DNA of 64,000 bases, taken from assembly GCF_029626145.1 (NCBI RefSeq), contig NZ_JARUBJ010000002.1, forward strand, positions 6,148,501 to 6,212,500, written 5' to 3'. Below the pieces are notes generated by a model. That model was not told where the DNA came from, did no database searches, and saw nothing but the letters and a program-made list of their open reading frames with translations. The position numbers and the translations under genes were made by a program. This stretch comes from Micromonospora sp. WMMD961 (GTDB lineage: Bacteria; Actinomycetota; Actinomycetes; Mycobacteriales; Micromonosporaceae). Below are positions 7,832-16,796 of the stretch, in pieces (the first letter of the stretch is position 1; every line of letters begins with the position of its first letter).

Positions 7832-8649
7832 CGCTTCGCGAGCGCGTTGCGGGTCTCGTTGAGGCGGCGCAGGATGGTGCCGTCGTACAGGTCGGAGCCG
7901 ACCCGGACGCTCACGCCACCGAGGACGGCGGGGTCGACCGTCTGCTTGACGGACACCTCTCGACCGTATATCGCGGTGAGGCTCGCACCCAGCCGACGCT
8001 CGTCCTCGTCACTCAACGGGGCCGCGACGGTCACGTACGCCACCTGCCGGTCACGCCGGTCGGCGGCCAGCTCGACCAGCCGGGTGAGCGCCCCGCTGAA
8101 GGAGCGTCCCCCGAACCCGCCGAGTGCTGCCTCGACGAGGCGGACGGTGACCGGGCGGGCCTTGTCGGCGAGCAGTTCGCGGGCCAGGGTGGCCCGCTGC
8201 TCGACCGGGGCGACCGGGTCGGCGAGCGCGTTGCTCAGCGCCGGCTGACCGGCCACGACCTGACCGAAGCGGAACAACTCGTCCTCGACCTCGCCCAGCT
8301 CGCCGGCTTTGTCGGCGCTGGCGAGCAGCGCCTCCACGCCGAGGCGCTCGGCGCCGTCGAGCAACTCCGACGGTGCCGACCAACGGCCGGAGACCAACGA
8401 GACGAGCAGGTCGAGCGCGTCCGCGCCGATCCGCCCACCCAGCATGTCGCCGAGCAGCGCGCCCCGGTCCGTACCGGAGCGGGCCGGCTCGGACAGCGCC
8501 CGGCGCAGCCGCGGCTCGCGCCGCAGCAGGGTCGCCACGGAGAGGATGGCGTCGGCGGTGGAGGCCACCGCCGACGGCTCCGCGCCGCGGACGTACGCGT
8601 CGAGGCGCTCGGCCGCGAGCTTGTACGACTCCCGGCTGGCGGCCTGCAT
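7828..8649 (-). CDS. atpH: ATP synthase F1 delta subunit
   Basis: Delta (OSCP) joins the top of F1 to the peripheral stalk. The 273-residue protein is longer than the roughly 180-residue enterobacterial form, with an N-terminal helical region (SYKLAAERLDAYVRG) and the conserved C-terminal VTVAAPLSDEDERRL and GGVSVRVGSDLYDGTILRRLNE segments. It is a separate gene from b, unlike the mycobacterial b-delta fusion. Its ATG overlaps the atpF stop by one base (TGATG). Confidence 0.96.
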   Translation of the reverse strand: MQAASRESYKLAAERLDAYVRGAEPSAVASTADAILSVATLLRREPRLRRALSEPARSGTDRGALLGDMLGGRIGADALDLLVSLVSGRWSAPSELLDGAERLGVEALLASADKAGELGEVEDELFRFGQVVAGQPALSNALADPVAPVEQRATLARELLADKARPVTVRLVEAALGGFGGRSFSGALTRLVELAADRRDRQVAYVTVAAPLSDEDERRLGASLTAIYGREVSVKQTVDPAVLGGVSVRVGSDLYDGTILRRLNETRNALAKR

Positions 8650-9188
8650 CAGCGGGCCCCCGTGCTCTCGAGACCGCTCAGGAACCGGTCGACGGTGCCC
8701 TTGCGCCGCGCCTCGTCGGCCAGCGACTCGCCGACGATCTTGCTGGCCAGGTCCACCGCGATCGTGCCGACCTCCGCGCGCAGCTCGCGCACGATGGTGG
8801 CCCGCTCGGCGGCGAGCGCGTCCTTGCCGGCCTGGATGACCCGGTCGGACTCCTCCCGCGCCTTGGCGAGGATGTCCTGCCGGATGCCCTCGGCGTCGGC
8901 CCGAGCGTCGTCACGGATCTTGGCGGCGTCGGTCCGGGCCTCGGCGAGCTGGGCACGGTACTGCTCGAGCAGCTGGTTCGCCTCGGCCTGGGCGGCCTCG
9001 GCGCGCTTGATGCCGCCCTCGATCGCGTCGACCCGAGCCTGGAACGTCTGCTCCATGCGCGGGAAGACGAACTTCATCAGCACGAAGCAGAGCACGATGA
9101 AGGCGACTCCACCGACCACGATCTCCTGCCAGAGCGGGATGATCGGGTTGTGGGTGGACTCACCACCCTCAGCGGCGAGGAAGTACAT
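8649..9188 (-). CDS. atpF: ATP synthase Fo b subunit
   Basis: The b subunit forms the peripheral stalk. The 179 residues comprise one N-terminal membrane helix (about 25-45, IVVGGVAFIVLCFVLMKFVF) and a long Ala/Glu/Arg-rich helix for dimerisation and delta binding. GGAGGTAACC precedes the ATG. Only one b-type gene is present, so the stalk should be a b homodimer. Confidence 0.96.
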   Translation of the reverse strand: MYFLAAEGGESTHNPIIPLWQEIVVGGVAFIVLCFVLMKFVFPRMEQTFQARVDAIEGGIKRAEAAQAEANQLLEQYRAQLAEARTDAAKIRDDARADAEGIRQDILAKAREESDRVIQAGKDALAAERATIVRELRAEVGTIAVDLASKIVGESLADEARRKGTVDRFLSGLESTGAR

Positions 9189-9214
9189 GGTTACCTCCCG
9201 GTCTAAGGGCGGAT

Positions 9215-9451
9215 TCAGTTACCGGCCCAGATGAAGCCGAAGGCGATGCCCAGCAGCGCCAGCGCCTCGATGACGGCGAAGCCGATCCAGACGTACGGCA
9301 GGGTCATCCGGGACGACTCCGGCTGACGGGCGGTCGACTGGATGTAGGCAGCGAAGACCAGGCCAACGCCGATGCCCGGGCCGATGGCGGCGAGACCGTA
9401 GCCGATGGCAGCGGTGCTACCGGTGACCTCGGCGAGAACGCTAGCGTCCAT
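9215..9451 (-). CDS. atpE: ATP synthase Fo c subunit
   Basis: The 78-residue hairpin protein forms the proton-carrying c-ring. Helix 1 carries the glycine-rich AAIGPGIGVGLVFAAY segment, the polar loop is ARQPES, and helix 2 has the ion-binding carboxylate E62 in GFAVIEALALLGIAFGF. AGGAGG lies 10 nt before the ATG. The gene sits between atpB and atpF in the usual order. Confidence 0.98.
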   Translation of the reverse strand: MDASVLAEVTGSTAAIGYGLAAIGPGIGVGLVFAAYIQSTARQPESSRMTLPYVWIGFAVIEALALLGIAFGFIWAGN

Positions 9452-9518
9452 TGGTGTGGTTCCTCCTGGTTATCACGCGTGACTCTCACGCGGGACGACA
9501 ACGGGTGGTACGGGTGGA

Positions 9519-10316
9519 TCAGTGCTCGTCGGCGAGCGCGCCCTGTACGTAGCTGGCGGTGAGGACGGTGAAGACGTATGCCTGCAGGCAGATGACCAGG
9601 AACTCCAGGAAGGTGAGCGCGATGGTCATCACCCAGGAGAGCACCGAGATCGGGGCCAGCCAGGCGTTGCTGCTCAGAATCGCGAAGCCACCGAGCGTGA
9701 AGACCAGCAGGAGCATGTGACCGGCGAACATGTTCGCGAAGAGACGAACCGCGAGCGAGAACGGCCGGACGATGAAGGTCGAGAAGAGCTCGATCGGGAT
9801 CAGCAGCGGCAGGATGTACCACGGTGCCGGCGGAACCAGCGAGTTCTTGAAGTACTTGACGAAGCCGTGCTTCTTGATGCCGACGTAGTTGAACAGCACG
9901 TAGCTGATGATCGCCAGGAACGCCGGGAAGGCGATGTGCGAGTTCGGTGAGATCTGGAAGAACGGCACGATCGCGAAGAAGTTCGTCAGCAGCACGAAGC
10001 AGAACAGCGTCGTGAAGTAGGGGGCGAAGCGCACACCCGCGTGGCCGATCATGTCGACGGCGATGTTGTTGCGCACGAAGCCGTAGATCGACTCGGCGTA
10101 CCACTGCCTCTTCGTCGGCACCAGCTGCGGGTTCCGGTAGCTCGCCAGGAAGAAGATGATCAGAACGCCGACCGCGATCCAGACCATCGCCGTGATCTTG
10201 GTGAACCAGTAGGAGTTCTCCGCACCCCAGGGCACGATGGCGGGCAGGTAGAAATCGTCCACCGTGGGGGGGAATCCCGCCTGGCCCGCTGCCAGAACGT
10301 TCGCCTGTCCGAACAC
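9519..10316 (-). CDS. atpB: ATP synthase Fo a subunit
   Basis: The a subunit provides the proton half-channels beside the c-ring. The 265-residue multi-span protein contains the essential Arg in FSLAVRLFANMFAGHMLLL. The frame is open further upstream, but GTG at 10316 is preferred because TTAGGAAGG lies about 7 nt before it and the upstream codons encode an Arg-rich, non-conserved stretch. It follows the AtpZ-like gene by 11 nt. Confidence 0.95.
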   Translation of the reverse strand: MFGQANVLAAGQAGFPPTVDDFYLPAIVPWGAENSYWFTKITAMVWIAVGVLIIFFLASYRNPQLVPTKRQWYAESIYGFVRNNIAVDMIGHAGVRFAPYFTTLFCFVLLTNFFAIVPFFQISPNSHIAFPAFLAIISYVLFNYVGIKKHGFVKYFKNSLVPPAPWYILPLLIPIELFSTFIVRPFSLAVRLFANMFAGHMLLLVFTLGGFAILSSNAWLAPISVLSWVMTIALTFLEFLVICLQAYVFTVLTASYVQGALADEH

Positions 10317-10327
10317 CGCGTCCCTTC

Positions 10328-10564
10328 CTAAGTAGGCGTGCCGAGTCGGCGGACGACCAGGATGATTCCCCCGGCCATACCGAGCACGACGCCGATCCCG
10401 GTGGCGACGCCGCCGGTGTCGAGCCACTGGTCAACCAGCCAGCCGATGAAACCCCACACGAGCATGCCTCCGAGGAGGTAGCTGAGCGCGGTCCAACCCT
10501 GACCGGCACCGGACGGATAATCGTCCGGATCACCGGCGGGACGGGGGGTTTGGTCACCAGCCAT
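10328..10564 (-). CDS. AtpZ/AtpI-type small membrane protein
   Basis: A 78-residue protein with a Pro/Asp-rich start and two membrane helices (about 28-46 and 53-72), including LGGMLVWGFIGWLVDQW and GMAGGIILVVRRLG. This matches the AtpZ/AtpI family found at the head of F1Fo operons and thought to help c-ring assembly or Mg2+ supply. No clear ribosome site precedes the ATG, so upstream GTG codons remain possible starts. It leads directly into atpB. Confidence 0.8.
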   Translation of the reverse strand: MAGDQTPRPAGDPDDYPSGAGQGWTALSYLLGGMLVWGFIGWLVDQWLDTGGVATGIGVVLGMAGGIILVVRRLGTPT

Positions 10565-10746
10565 GACGGGGCGAACGATATCAGCCGGGAAGACGAGGCT
10601 GTGCCTCACCCCCCGCACAACCGTCGTTGTGTGGGCTTCTCGTGGGCGCCGTCGTCTGTGGGCACGCTACTCCCCTTCCGCCCGTCGGAAAATGACCGGA
10701 GGCCGACACATTGCCGCGCGTCCGAAAGGTGGGACGACCCGCCGGG
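10565..10746 (-). other. Spacer with possible promoter and a possible 19-codon leader frame
   Basis: This 182-nt gap separates the atpI-like gene from the AtpZ-like gene. On the minus strand AAGGGGAG precedes a GTG at 10665 that opens a 19-codon frame ending at 10606. The frame ends in a small hairpin (CACAAC and GTTGTG, 10615-10630). TAGCGT (complement of 10664-10669) could be a -10 box. None of this is strong, but it is the natural place for an atp operon promoter. Confidence 0.25.
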
Positions 10747-11172
10747 TCAGCGGTGCGCCCGGCGAGCGTGCACCGTGGTCAGCCACCAGATGTGCACCGC
10801 CGTCCACACTGCCACCCCGGCGACGATGCCGAGGCAGAGCGGGATCAACCCCGCCCAGCCGGTGGACGCCACCACCACCAGCACCGCACCCAGAAGGCTG
10901 AACTTCAGCACGTACAGCCCCACGCCGAGCGGCAGCAGCAGCTGCGGGTTGACCTGGTCGGCCCGGGCCAGCACCACGGTGGTCAGCGTGTAGCTGAGCA
11001 CCGTGACGCCCACCCCGGCCGCCGCGCCGATCGCCGCCGTCGCACCGCCGGTCACCGCGCCGGCGAGCGCCGCGACCACGGCGAGCGCCGCCGACACGGT
11101 CAGCAACACCGGCAGGTGCCGCAGCCGCCACCGCCGGTCGCTGTCCGGCTCGACCACCCCGGGCTCAGCCAC
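10747..11172 (-). CDS. atpI: AtpI-like four-helix membrane protein (ATP synthase I family)
   Basis: A 141-residue protein with four predicted membrane helices (LPVLLTVSAALAVVAALAG, IGAAAGVGVTVLSYTLTTVV, LGVGLYVLKFSLLGAVLVVV, LCLGIVAGVAVWTAVHIWW) in the place of atpI/Rv1303. GTG at 11172 is chosen because it overlaps the glyA stop by 8 nt, as expected for coupling, and the longer frame adds only glyA-antiphase residues. It is probably an assembly factor for Fo; family similarity is weak, so position carries much of the call. Confidence 0.75.
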   Translation of the reverse strand: MAEPGVVEPDSDRRWRLRHLPVLLTVSAALAVVAALAGAVTGGATAAIGAAAGVGVTVLSYTLTTVVLARADQVNPQLLLPLGVGLYVLKFSLLGAVLVVVASTGWAGLIPLCLGIVAGVAVWTAVHIWWLTTVHARRAHR

Positions 11173-12454
11173 GGGGGTACGCCGGAAACGCCGCGACCAG
11201 CTCGGCCACCTCGGCACCCAGCCGGGTCAACTGGTCGGAGCCGCCCGGCGCCCCGGGATCGGTGCGCACCGCTCGGGCGATCATCGTGGCCACCTGCCGC
11301 AGCTCCCCCTCGCGCATCCCCTGGGTGGTGACGCTCGGCGTGCCCACCCGGATGCCGGAGGCCACCATCGGTGGCTGCGGGTCGTACGGGATGGCGTTCT
11401 TGTTCAGGGTTATCGACGCGGCATCGCAGCGCCGCTCGGCCTCGGTGCCGGTCACCCCCAGCTCCCGCAGGTCGATCAGCGCGAGATGGGTGTCGGTGCC
11501 ACCGGACACCGGGCGCATCCCCTCGTCGGCGAGCCCGGCGGCGAGCGCCTGGGCGTTGCGGACGACCTGGCTGGCGTACGTCTGGAACTCCGGCTGGGCG
11601 GCCTCGCGGAGCGCGACCGCCTTCGCCGCGACCGCGTGCATCAACGGGCCGCCCTGGGTGAACGGGAAGACCGCCTTGTCGATCCGCTGGGCCAGCGACT
11701 CACGGCACAGGATCATGCCGCCACGTGGGCCACGCAGCACCTTGTGGGTGGTGGCGCAGACGACGTCGGCATACGGCACCGGGGACGGGATCGCCCGGCC
11801 GGCGACCAGACCGATGAAGTGTGCGGCATCCACCATCAGGTACGCGCCGACCTCGTCGGCGATCTCCCGGAACCGGGCGAAGTCGATCAGCCGGGGGTAC
11901 GCGGTGGCACCACAGATGATCAACTTGGGTCGGTGTGCCCGCGCCAGGTCCCGGACCTCGTCGTAGTCGATCAGCTCGGTGTCCGGCCGGACCGGGTAGC
12001 CGACCGGGTGGAACCACTTGCCGGAGAAGTTCACCCGACTGCCGTGGGTGAGGTGCCCGCCGTGCGGCAGGTCCATCGCCAGCACCGTGTCCCCCGGCTG
12101 CACCAGCGCGGCGTACGCGGCCAGGTTGGCGCTCGCCCCGGAGTGCGGCTGGAGGTTGGCGTGCTCGGCCCCGAAGAGCTCCTTGGCCCGGGCGATGCCG
12201 ATCTCCTCGGCCCGGTCCACCTCGGCGCAGCCGCCGTAGTAGCGCCGGCCCGGGTAGCCCTCGGCGTACTTGTTGGTCAGGGTCGAGCCGAGCGCCGCCA
12301 GCACCGCCGGCGAGGTCAGGTTCTCGCTGGCGATGAGCTGCAGGCCGCCCCGCAACCGGTCCAGCTCGCCGAGGACCACCCCGGCGATCTCCGGGTCGGT
12401 GGCCCTGAGCTGCGCGAAATCCGGCCCCCAGAAGGTGCTCGTCTCGGTCTCCAC
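11165..12454 (-). CDS. glyA: Serine hydroxymethyltransferase
   Basis: This PLP enzyme interconverts serine and glycine and supplies one-carbon units to tetrahydrofolate. The 429-residue protein shows LIASENLTSPAVL, YAEGYPGRRYYGG, the PLP-lysine sequence ATTHKVLRGPRGGM, and a C-terminal GIRVGTPSVTTQGM. GTG at 12454 begins where the family begins; a TAGACT box 8 nt upstream (12468-12463) suggests a leaderless message. It overlaps the atpI-like gene by 8 nt, so glyA may head the ATP synthase operon. Confidence 0.95.
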   Translation of the reverse strand: METETSTFWGPDFAQLRATDPEIAGVVLGELDRLRGGLQLIASENLTSPAVLAALGSTLTNKYAEGYPGRRYYGGCAEVDRAEEIGIARAKELFGAEHANLQPHSGASANLAAYAALVQPGDTVLAMDLPHGGHLTHGSRVNFSGKWFHPVGYPVRPDTELIDYDEVRDLARAHRPKLIICGATAYPRLIDFARFREIADEVGAYLMVDAAHFIGLVAGRAIPSPVPYADVVCATTHKVLRGPRGGMILCRESLAQRIDKAVFPFTQGGPLMHAVAAKAVALREAAQPEFQTYASQVVRNAQALAAGLADEGMRPVSGGTDTHLALIDLRELGVTGTEAERRCDAASITLNKNAIPYDPQPPMVASGIRVGTPSVTTQGMREGELRQVATMIARAVRTDPGAPGGSDQLTRLGAEVAELVAAFPAYPRG

Positions 12455-12462
12455 AGCGAACG

Positions 12463-12468
12463 AGTCTA
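12463..12468 (-). promoter_or_regulatory. Probable -10 box for glyA
   Basis: TAGACT on the minus strand lies 8 nt before the GTG start of glyA in the 35-bp gap to the divergent gene. No Shine-Dalgarno is seen, which fits a leaderless or nearly leaderless transcript. Confidence 0.4.
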
Positions 12469-12489
12469 GGGGGCCGCACACTGGGACCC

Positions 12490-13953
12490 GTGAGATGCCT
12501 CGTCACCGGAGCGACCGGCTACATCGGCGGGCGGCTGACGCCGCTGTTGCTCGCCGACGGGCACACCGTGCGCTGCCTCGCCCGCAAGGCGGTGCGGCTG
12601 CGCGACGTGCCCTGGGCCTCGGCGGCCGAGATCGTCGAGGGAGACCTGAGCCGACCGGACACGCTCGCCGCCGCGTTCGCCGACGTGGATGTCGCGTACT
12701 TCCTGGTGCACTCGCTGGGCCGGTCCGACTTCGAGGCCGCGGACCGGACGGCCGCGACCAACTTCGCGGCGGCGGCCCGGGCGGCCGGCGTACGGCGAAT
12801 CGTCTACCTGGGCGGCCCGGAGCCGGCGTCCGACGCCGAGGTCCCCTCACCGCACCTGCGGTCCCGGGCCGAGGTAGGCCGGATCCTGCTGGACAGCGGG
12901 GTCCCCACGGCGGTGCTCCGCGCCGCGGTGATCATCGGGTCCGGCTCGGCGTCGTTCGAGATGCTGCGCTACCTGACCGAGCGGCTGCCCGCCATGATCA
13001 CCCCGCGCTGGGTGCGCAACCGGATCCAACCGATCGCGGTGCGCGACGTGCTGCGCTACCTGGCCGGCTGCGCGGCGCTGCCGCCAGAGGTCAACCGCGG
13101 CTTCGACATCGGCGGCCCGGACGTGCTCACCTTCCTCGACATGATGCAGCGCTACGCCCGGGTGGCCGGGCTACGGCGACGGATCATCGTGCCGGTCCGA
13201 CCGCTCACCCCGTCGCTCTCCTCGCACTGGGTCGGCCTGATCACCCCGGTGCCGAACAAGATCGCCCGCCCGCTGGTGGAGAGCCTCATCCACGAGGCGG
13301 TCGCCCACGAACACGACATCGCCCGGTACGTGCCGGACCCGCCCGGCGGGTTGACCGGATTCGACGACGCGGTGGCCCTGGCGCTGGCCAAGGTACGCGA
13401 CGCCCAGGTGGAGACCCGCTGGTCTACAGCGAGCGGCCCGGACGCACCCGCCGAGCCTCTGCCCAGCGACCCGGACTGGTCCGGCGGCACCGCCTACACG
13501 GACATGCGGGAGCGGGCGGTGGACGCCTCACCGGCGGCGCTCTGGCGGGTCGTCGAGGGCGTCGGCGGCGAACACGGCTGGTACTCGTTCCCCCTCGCCT
13601 GGTCCCTCCGCGGTTGGCTGGACCGGCTGGTCGGCGGGGTCGGGCTGCGTCGCGGCCGACGGGACCCGCACCGCCTCCAGGTCGGCGAGGCGTTGGACTT
13701 CTGGCGGGTCGAGGAGATCGTCCCGGGCGAGTTGCTGCGACTGCGCGCCGAGATGCGGCTGCCCGGCCGGGCCTGGCTGGAGATGCGGGTGCTGCCGACC
13801 GACGACGGCCGCAGCCGCTACCAGCAGCGCGCCGTCTTCCTGCCGCGCGGCCTCGCCGGACACGCCTACTGGGGGTCGGTGGCCCCGTTCCACGCGGTGG
13901 TCTTCGGCGGGATGGCCCGCAACATCGCCCGCAACGCCGAACAAACCCGCTGA
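12490..13953 (+). CDS. NAD(P)-binding epimerase-like protein with C-terminal DUF2867 domain
   Basis: The 487-residue protein starts with a Rossmann fold (CLVTGATGYIGGRLTPLLL, glycine motif at about residues 6-12) of the NmrA/extended-SDR type. From about residue 335 it continues as a DUF2867 polyketide-cyclase-like domain (WYSFPLAWSLRGWLDRLVGG, LLRLRAEMRLPGRAWLEM). Proteins of this architecture are poorly characterised; a reductase or a quinone/lipid-related role is possible. It is divergent from glyA and convergent with the PBP gene, so it is probably a single-gene unit. Confidence 0.8.
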   Translation: MRCLVTGATGYIGGRLTPLLLADGHTVRCLARKAVRLRDVPWASAAEIVEGDLSRPDTLAAAFADVDVAYFLVHSLGRSDFEAADRTAATNFAAAARAAGVRRIVYLGGPEPASDAEVPSPHLRSRAEVGRILLDSGVPTAVLRAAVIIGSGSASFEMLRYLTERLPAMITPRWVRNRIQPIAVRDVLRYLAGCAALPPEVNRGFDIGGPDVLTFLDMMQRYARVAGLRRRIIVPVRPLTPSLSSHWVGLITPVPNKIARPLVESLIHEAVAHEHDIARYVPDPPGGLTGFDDAVALALAKVRDAQVETRWSTASGPDAPAEPLPSDPDWSGGTAYTDMRERAVDASPAALWRVVEGVGGEHGWYSFPLAWSLRGWLDRLVGGVGLRRGRRDPHRLQVGEALDFWRVEEIVPGELLRLRAEMRLPGRAWLEMRVLPTDDGRSRYQQRAVFLPRGLAGHAYWGSVAPFHAVVFGGMARNIARNAEQTR

Positions 13954-13963
13954 CCCGGCCGGC

Positions 13964-16078
13964 TCAGTTGCCGGTCCGTGCCCCGGTGACCTGGAAGGCG
14001 GTTCGCTCGCTGGGCGGGACGAAGTCGCGTACCGGCTGGTCGCGCAGACCGACGACGAGCACCTCGCCGACCGCGTCCACCATCCGGGCCTGCACCGCCT
14101 GACCGACCGCGTCCCGGGGGTCGTCCGGGTTCGCCGCCATGGAGGCGACCGCCAACTGCGGCGTGAACGCCACCACCGTCTCCGTCTCGTACCGTTCCGA
14201 ACTTCCGGTCTTACCCGCCACCGGACGACCGACCTTCGCGCGCAGGGTGGGGGCGGTGGCGCCGTCGCAGCGCCCGTACATCGACTGGTCGCCGACCGGG
14301 CAGCGCGAGGCGTCGGTGGCCGCCCGCGCCACGTCGGCGTCGAGCACCTGTCGGCAGTCCGGCTTGGCGGCGTCGACCGGACGGCCGGCCGAGTCGGTGA
14401 TCGAGACCACCGGCAGCGGGGCGCACCAGGTGCCCTCGGCCGCCACCGTGGCGTACGCGGTCGCCAGATCCAGCGGGGTGGTGGCGGCCACGCCCAGGGT
14501 GAACGGACCCCAGTCCTTCGCGCCGTACCGGGCCAGGTTGGCGTCGGAGTCGGCCCGCAGCACGATGCCGAGCCGCTCGGCCATCTCCACCACCCGGTCG
14601 GCGCCGACCTTCTCGGTGAGCCAGGCGAAGTACGTGTTCACCGAGCGGCCGAACGCGCTCCACATGGTGCGGGGGCCGTCCATCGACGACGGGCTCGCGT
14701 TCGCCGGGCACCAGCGACCGTCGCAACTCGCCTGCCCGGTGACCGGGAAGCGGGTGAGCAGTTGGGTGGGCGCCACGAACTCGGTCGACAGCGGCAGGCC
14801 GGACTCCAACGCGGCCAGCATGGTGAAGAGCTTGAACGTCGAGCCACCCTGGTACCCGTCGATCGCCCCACCGCCGGCGACCAACTGGTTGACGGTGTTC
14901 GGGCGGTTCTTCTGCCCGACCGGGTTGTCCTGCACGCTGTAGGCGCGGTTCACCGACATCGCCAGCACCCGCCCGGTGCCCGGCTGCACCACCGCGGTCG
15001 GCACCGCCTCCGCATCCGTCGGTCGATAGATCTTCAGCACCTGCTCGGTGGTGGCCCGCTGCACCCCCGGGTCCAGCGACGACACGATGGAGAACCCGCC
15101 CCGGCGCAGGGTGCGCTGCCGCTCGTCGGCGCTCGCCCCGAACGCCGACTGGCTGCTCCACCAGCGGGTGAACCAGTCGCAGAAGAAGCCCCAGTCGTTG
15201 TGCGCCTCGGGCACCCCGGTGCAGTCGTTCGGGGTCTCGCTGGGCTGTAGCTGCAACGGTTCGGCCCGAGCCGCCGCCGCCGCGTCCGCCGGCACCTGTC
15301 CCGTCTCCACCAGCCGTTCCAACACGTACGCCCGCCGCTCCAAGGCGCTGTCGGCGTCGCCGTTGATCGGGTCGTCGCTGTCCGGCGAGCGGACCAGGCC
15401 GGCCAGCAGCGCCGCCTGGGCCAGGGTCAGGTCGGCCGGAGACCGGGAGAAGTAGCGCTTGCTGGCCGCCGCGATGCCGTACGCGCCGGCGCCGAAGTAC
15501 GCGATGTTGAGGTAGCGGGTGAGGATCTCCTCCTTGTCGAGTTCCCGTTCCAGCGCGAGCGCGTACCGCATCTCCTGGAGTTTGCGCACTGTGGTGACCT
15601 CGGTGGCGGCCACCCGCTGCGCCTCGGTCAGCCGCGGGTCACTGCTGAGCACGTTGCGGACGTACTGCATGGTGAGCGTGCTCGCGCCCTGCCGGGTCTG
15701 ACCGTCGCGCTTGTTGACGGTGAACGCGCGCACCACGCCCCGCAGGTCGACGCCACTGTGCTGGTAGAACCGGACGTCCTCGGCGGCCACGATCGCCTGG
15801 CGCATCACCGGGGCCACCTCGTGCAGCGGCACGTCCACCCGGTCCTCCTGGTAGAAGGAGGTGATCAGCGTGGTGCCGTCGTTGGCGTAGAGGTTGGAGC
15901 GCTGGGCGGTCGGCGGCGTGCGGAGCGTGTTCGGCAGCTCCGAGTACGGCGTGGACAGGTTACTGAAGCCGATCCCGAAGACCAGCGCCGCCGGCAGGGC
16001 GGCTGCGGCCAGCACCACCCCGGCCAGCACTCCGGCGATCACCACGGTCAGCAGTTTGTCGAGATGGGCCCGGATCAT
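13964..16078 (-). CDS. Bifunctional penicillin-binding protein (class A PBP)
   Basis: This 704-residue membrane protein polymerises lipid II and cross-links peptidoglycan outside the membrane. An N-terminal helix (residues 11-36) is followed by a GT51 transglycosylase domain with AAEDVRFYQHSGVDLRG (catalytic E100) and RQGASTLTMQ. The transpeptidase has STFK (nucleophile S413), SVN (479-481) and KTGS (623-626). The end is short, with no PASTA or long Pro-rich tail. It lies 106 nt downstream of the PTP gene on the same strand. Its neighbours are not other wall genes. Confidence 0.95.
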   Translation of the reverse strand: MIRAHLDKLLTVVIAGVLAGVVLAAAALPAALVFGIGFSNLSTPYSELPNTLRTPPTAQRSNLYANDGTTLITSFYQEDRVDVPLHEVAPVMRQAIVAAEDVRFYQHSGVDLRGVVRAFTVNKRDGQTRQGASTLTMQYVRNVLSSDPRLTEAQRVAATEVTTVRKLQEMRYALALERELDKEEILTRYLNIAYFGAGAYGIAAASKRYFSRSPADLTLAQAALLAGLVRSPDSDDPINGDADSALERRAYVLERLVETGQVPADAAAAARAEPLQLQPSETPNDCTGVPEAHNDWGFFCDWFTRWWSSQSAFGASADERQRTLRRGGFSIVSSLDPGVQRATTEQVLKIYRPTDAEAVPTAVVQPGTGRVLAMSVNRAYSVQDNPVGQKNRPNTVNQLVAGGGAIDGYQGGSTFKLFTMLAALESGLPLSTEFVAPTQLLTRFPVTGQASCDGRWCPANASPSSMDGPRTMWSAFGRSVNTYFAWLTEKVGADRVVEMAERLGIVLRADSDANLARYGAKDWGPFTLGVAATTPLDLATAYATVAAEGTWCAPLPVVSITDSAGRPVDAAKPDCRQVLDADVARAATDASRCPVGDQSMYGRCDGATAPTLRAKVGRPVAGKTGSSERYETETVVAFTPQLAVASMAANPDDPRDAVGQAVQARMVDAVGEVLVVGLRDQPVRDFVPPSERTAFQVTGARTGN

Positions 16079-16184
16079 CAGCTCTCCCCGCAGGAGCCGG
16101 TCACGCTAGGACCCGTTCAGAATGACCCGGAATGCCCGTTTAGCCCCTGGTTTTCCCCAAACCCGGAGGAAACTCGCACCGCAC

Positions 16185-16796
16185 TCAGGGCAGCAGCGCG
16201 CCGGCCAGCGGGTGGACCGTCTCCTCGATCTCGTCGGCGACCCGGCTGAAGCACTGGTCGCCGCGACCCCACGGGTCGTCGAGATCATCGGTGGGCAACG
16301 CCGACGCCCCCAACCGGGCGTCGTGAGCCGCCGTTACCAACGCCACACCCCGGGCGTACACCGCCTCCGGGGTCGCCTCGCCCGACGGCAACGCGGTGGC
16401 GTCCACCGCGGCCAGCAGCCGGCCGAACTCACCCAGCACGAACGTGCGGGCCGCCGCGTCCGGCCGCAGCGCCACCACGTACTCCTGCTGGTCGGCCGTC
16501 GCGGTCAGCACCAGGTCGGCGGCGTCGATGTGGTCCGAGCGCAACTTGCGGGCCGCGAACCCTTCGACGTCACCACCACGGCCGGTCACCTGCCGCGCCG
16601 CCGGCGGGTTCATCTCCTCGCCCGCGTGCCAACCGCCCGTTCCCGCGCTGTGGCTGTGCACCAACTCCTCGGCCCGGGCCGGATCCTCCGCACGCCGCGT
16701 CAAACGCTCCCGCACCGCCAGAGCGAGCAACCGCTCCGCCATCGGCGAACGGCAGATATTGCCCATGCAGACGTGCAGAACCGTGAACGGGGGCAC
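16185..16796 (-). CDS. Low-molecular-weight protein tyrosine phosphatase
   Basis: The P-loop VCMGNICRSPMAE at the N-terminus (nucleophile C10, R16 of the CX5R motif) and the C-terminal DDPWG, in place of the more common DPYG acid loop, mark a cytoplasmic LMW phosphatase of 203 residues. It could dephosphorylate tyrosine-phosphorylated proteins or arginine-phosphate. The GTG start follows the sua5 stop directly, so the gene is the last of a prmC-sua5-PTP operon. Confidence 0.93.
   Translation of the reverse strand: MPPFTVLHVCMGNICRSPMAERLLALAVRERLTRRAEDPARAEELVHSHSAGTGGWHAGEEMNPPAARQVTGRGGDVEGFAARKLRSDHIDAADLVLTATADQQEYVVALRPDAAARTFVLGEFGRLLAAVDATALPSGEATPEAVYARGVALVTAAHDARLGASALPTDDLDDPWGRGDQCFSRVADEIEETVHPLAGALLP

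Noticed and set aside
12455..12489. Glycine riboswitch before glyA
   Set aside because: Only 35 bp separate glyA from the divergent gene, too short for a riboswitch.
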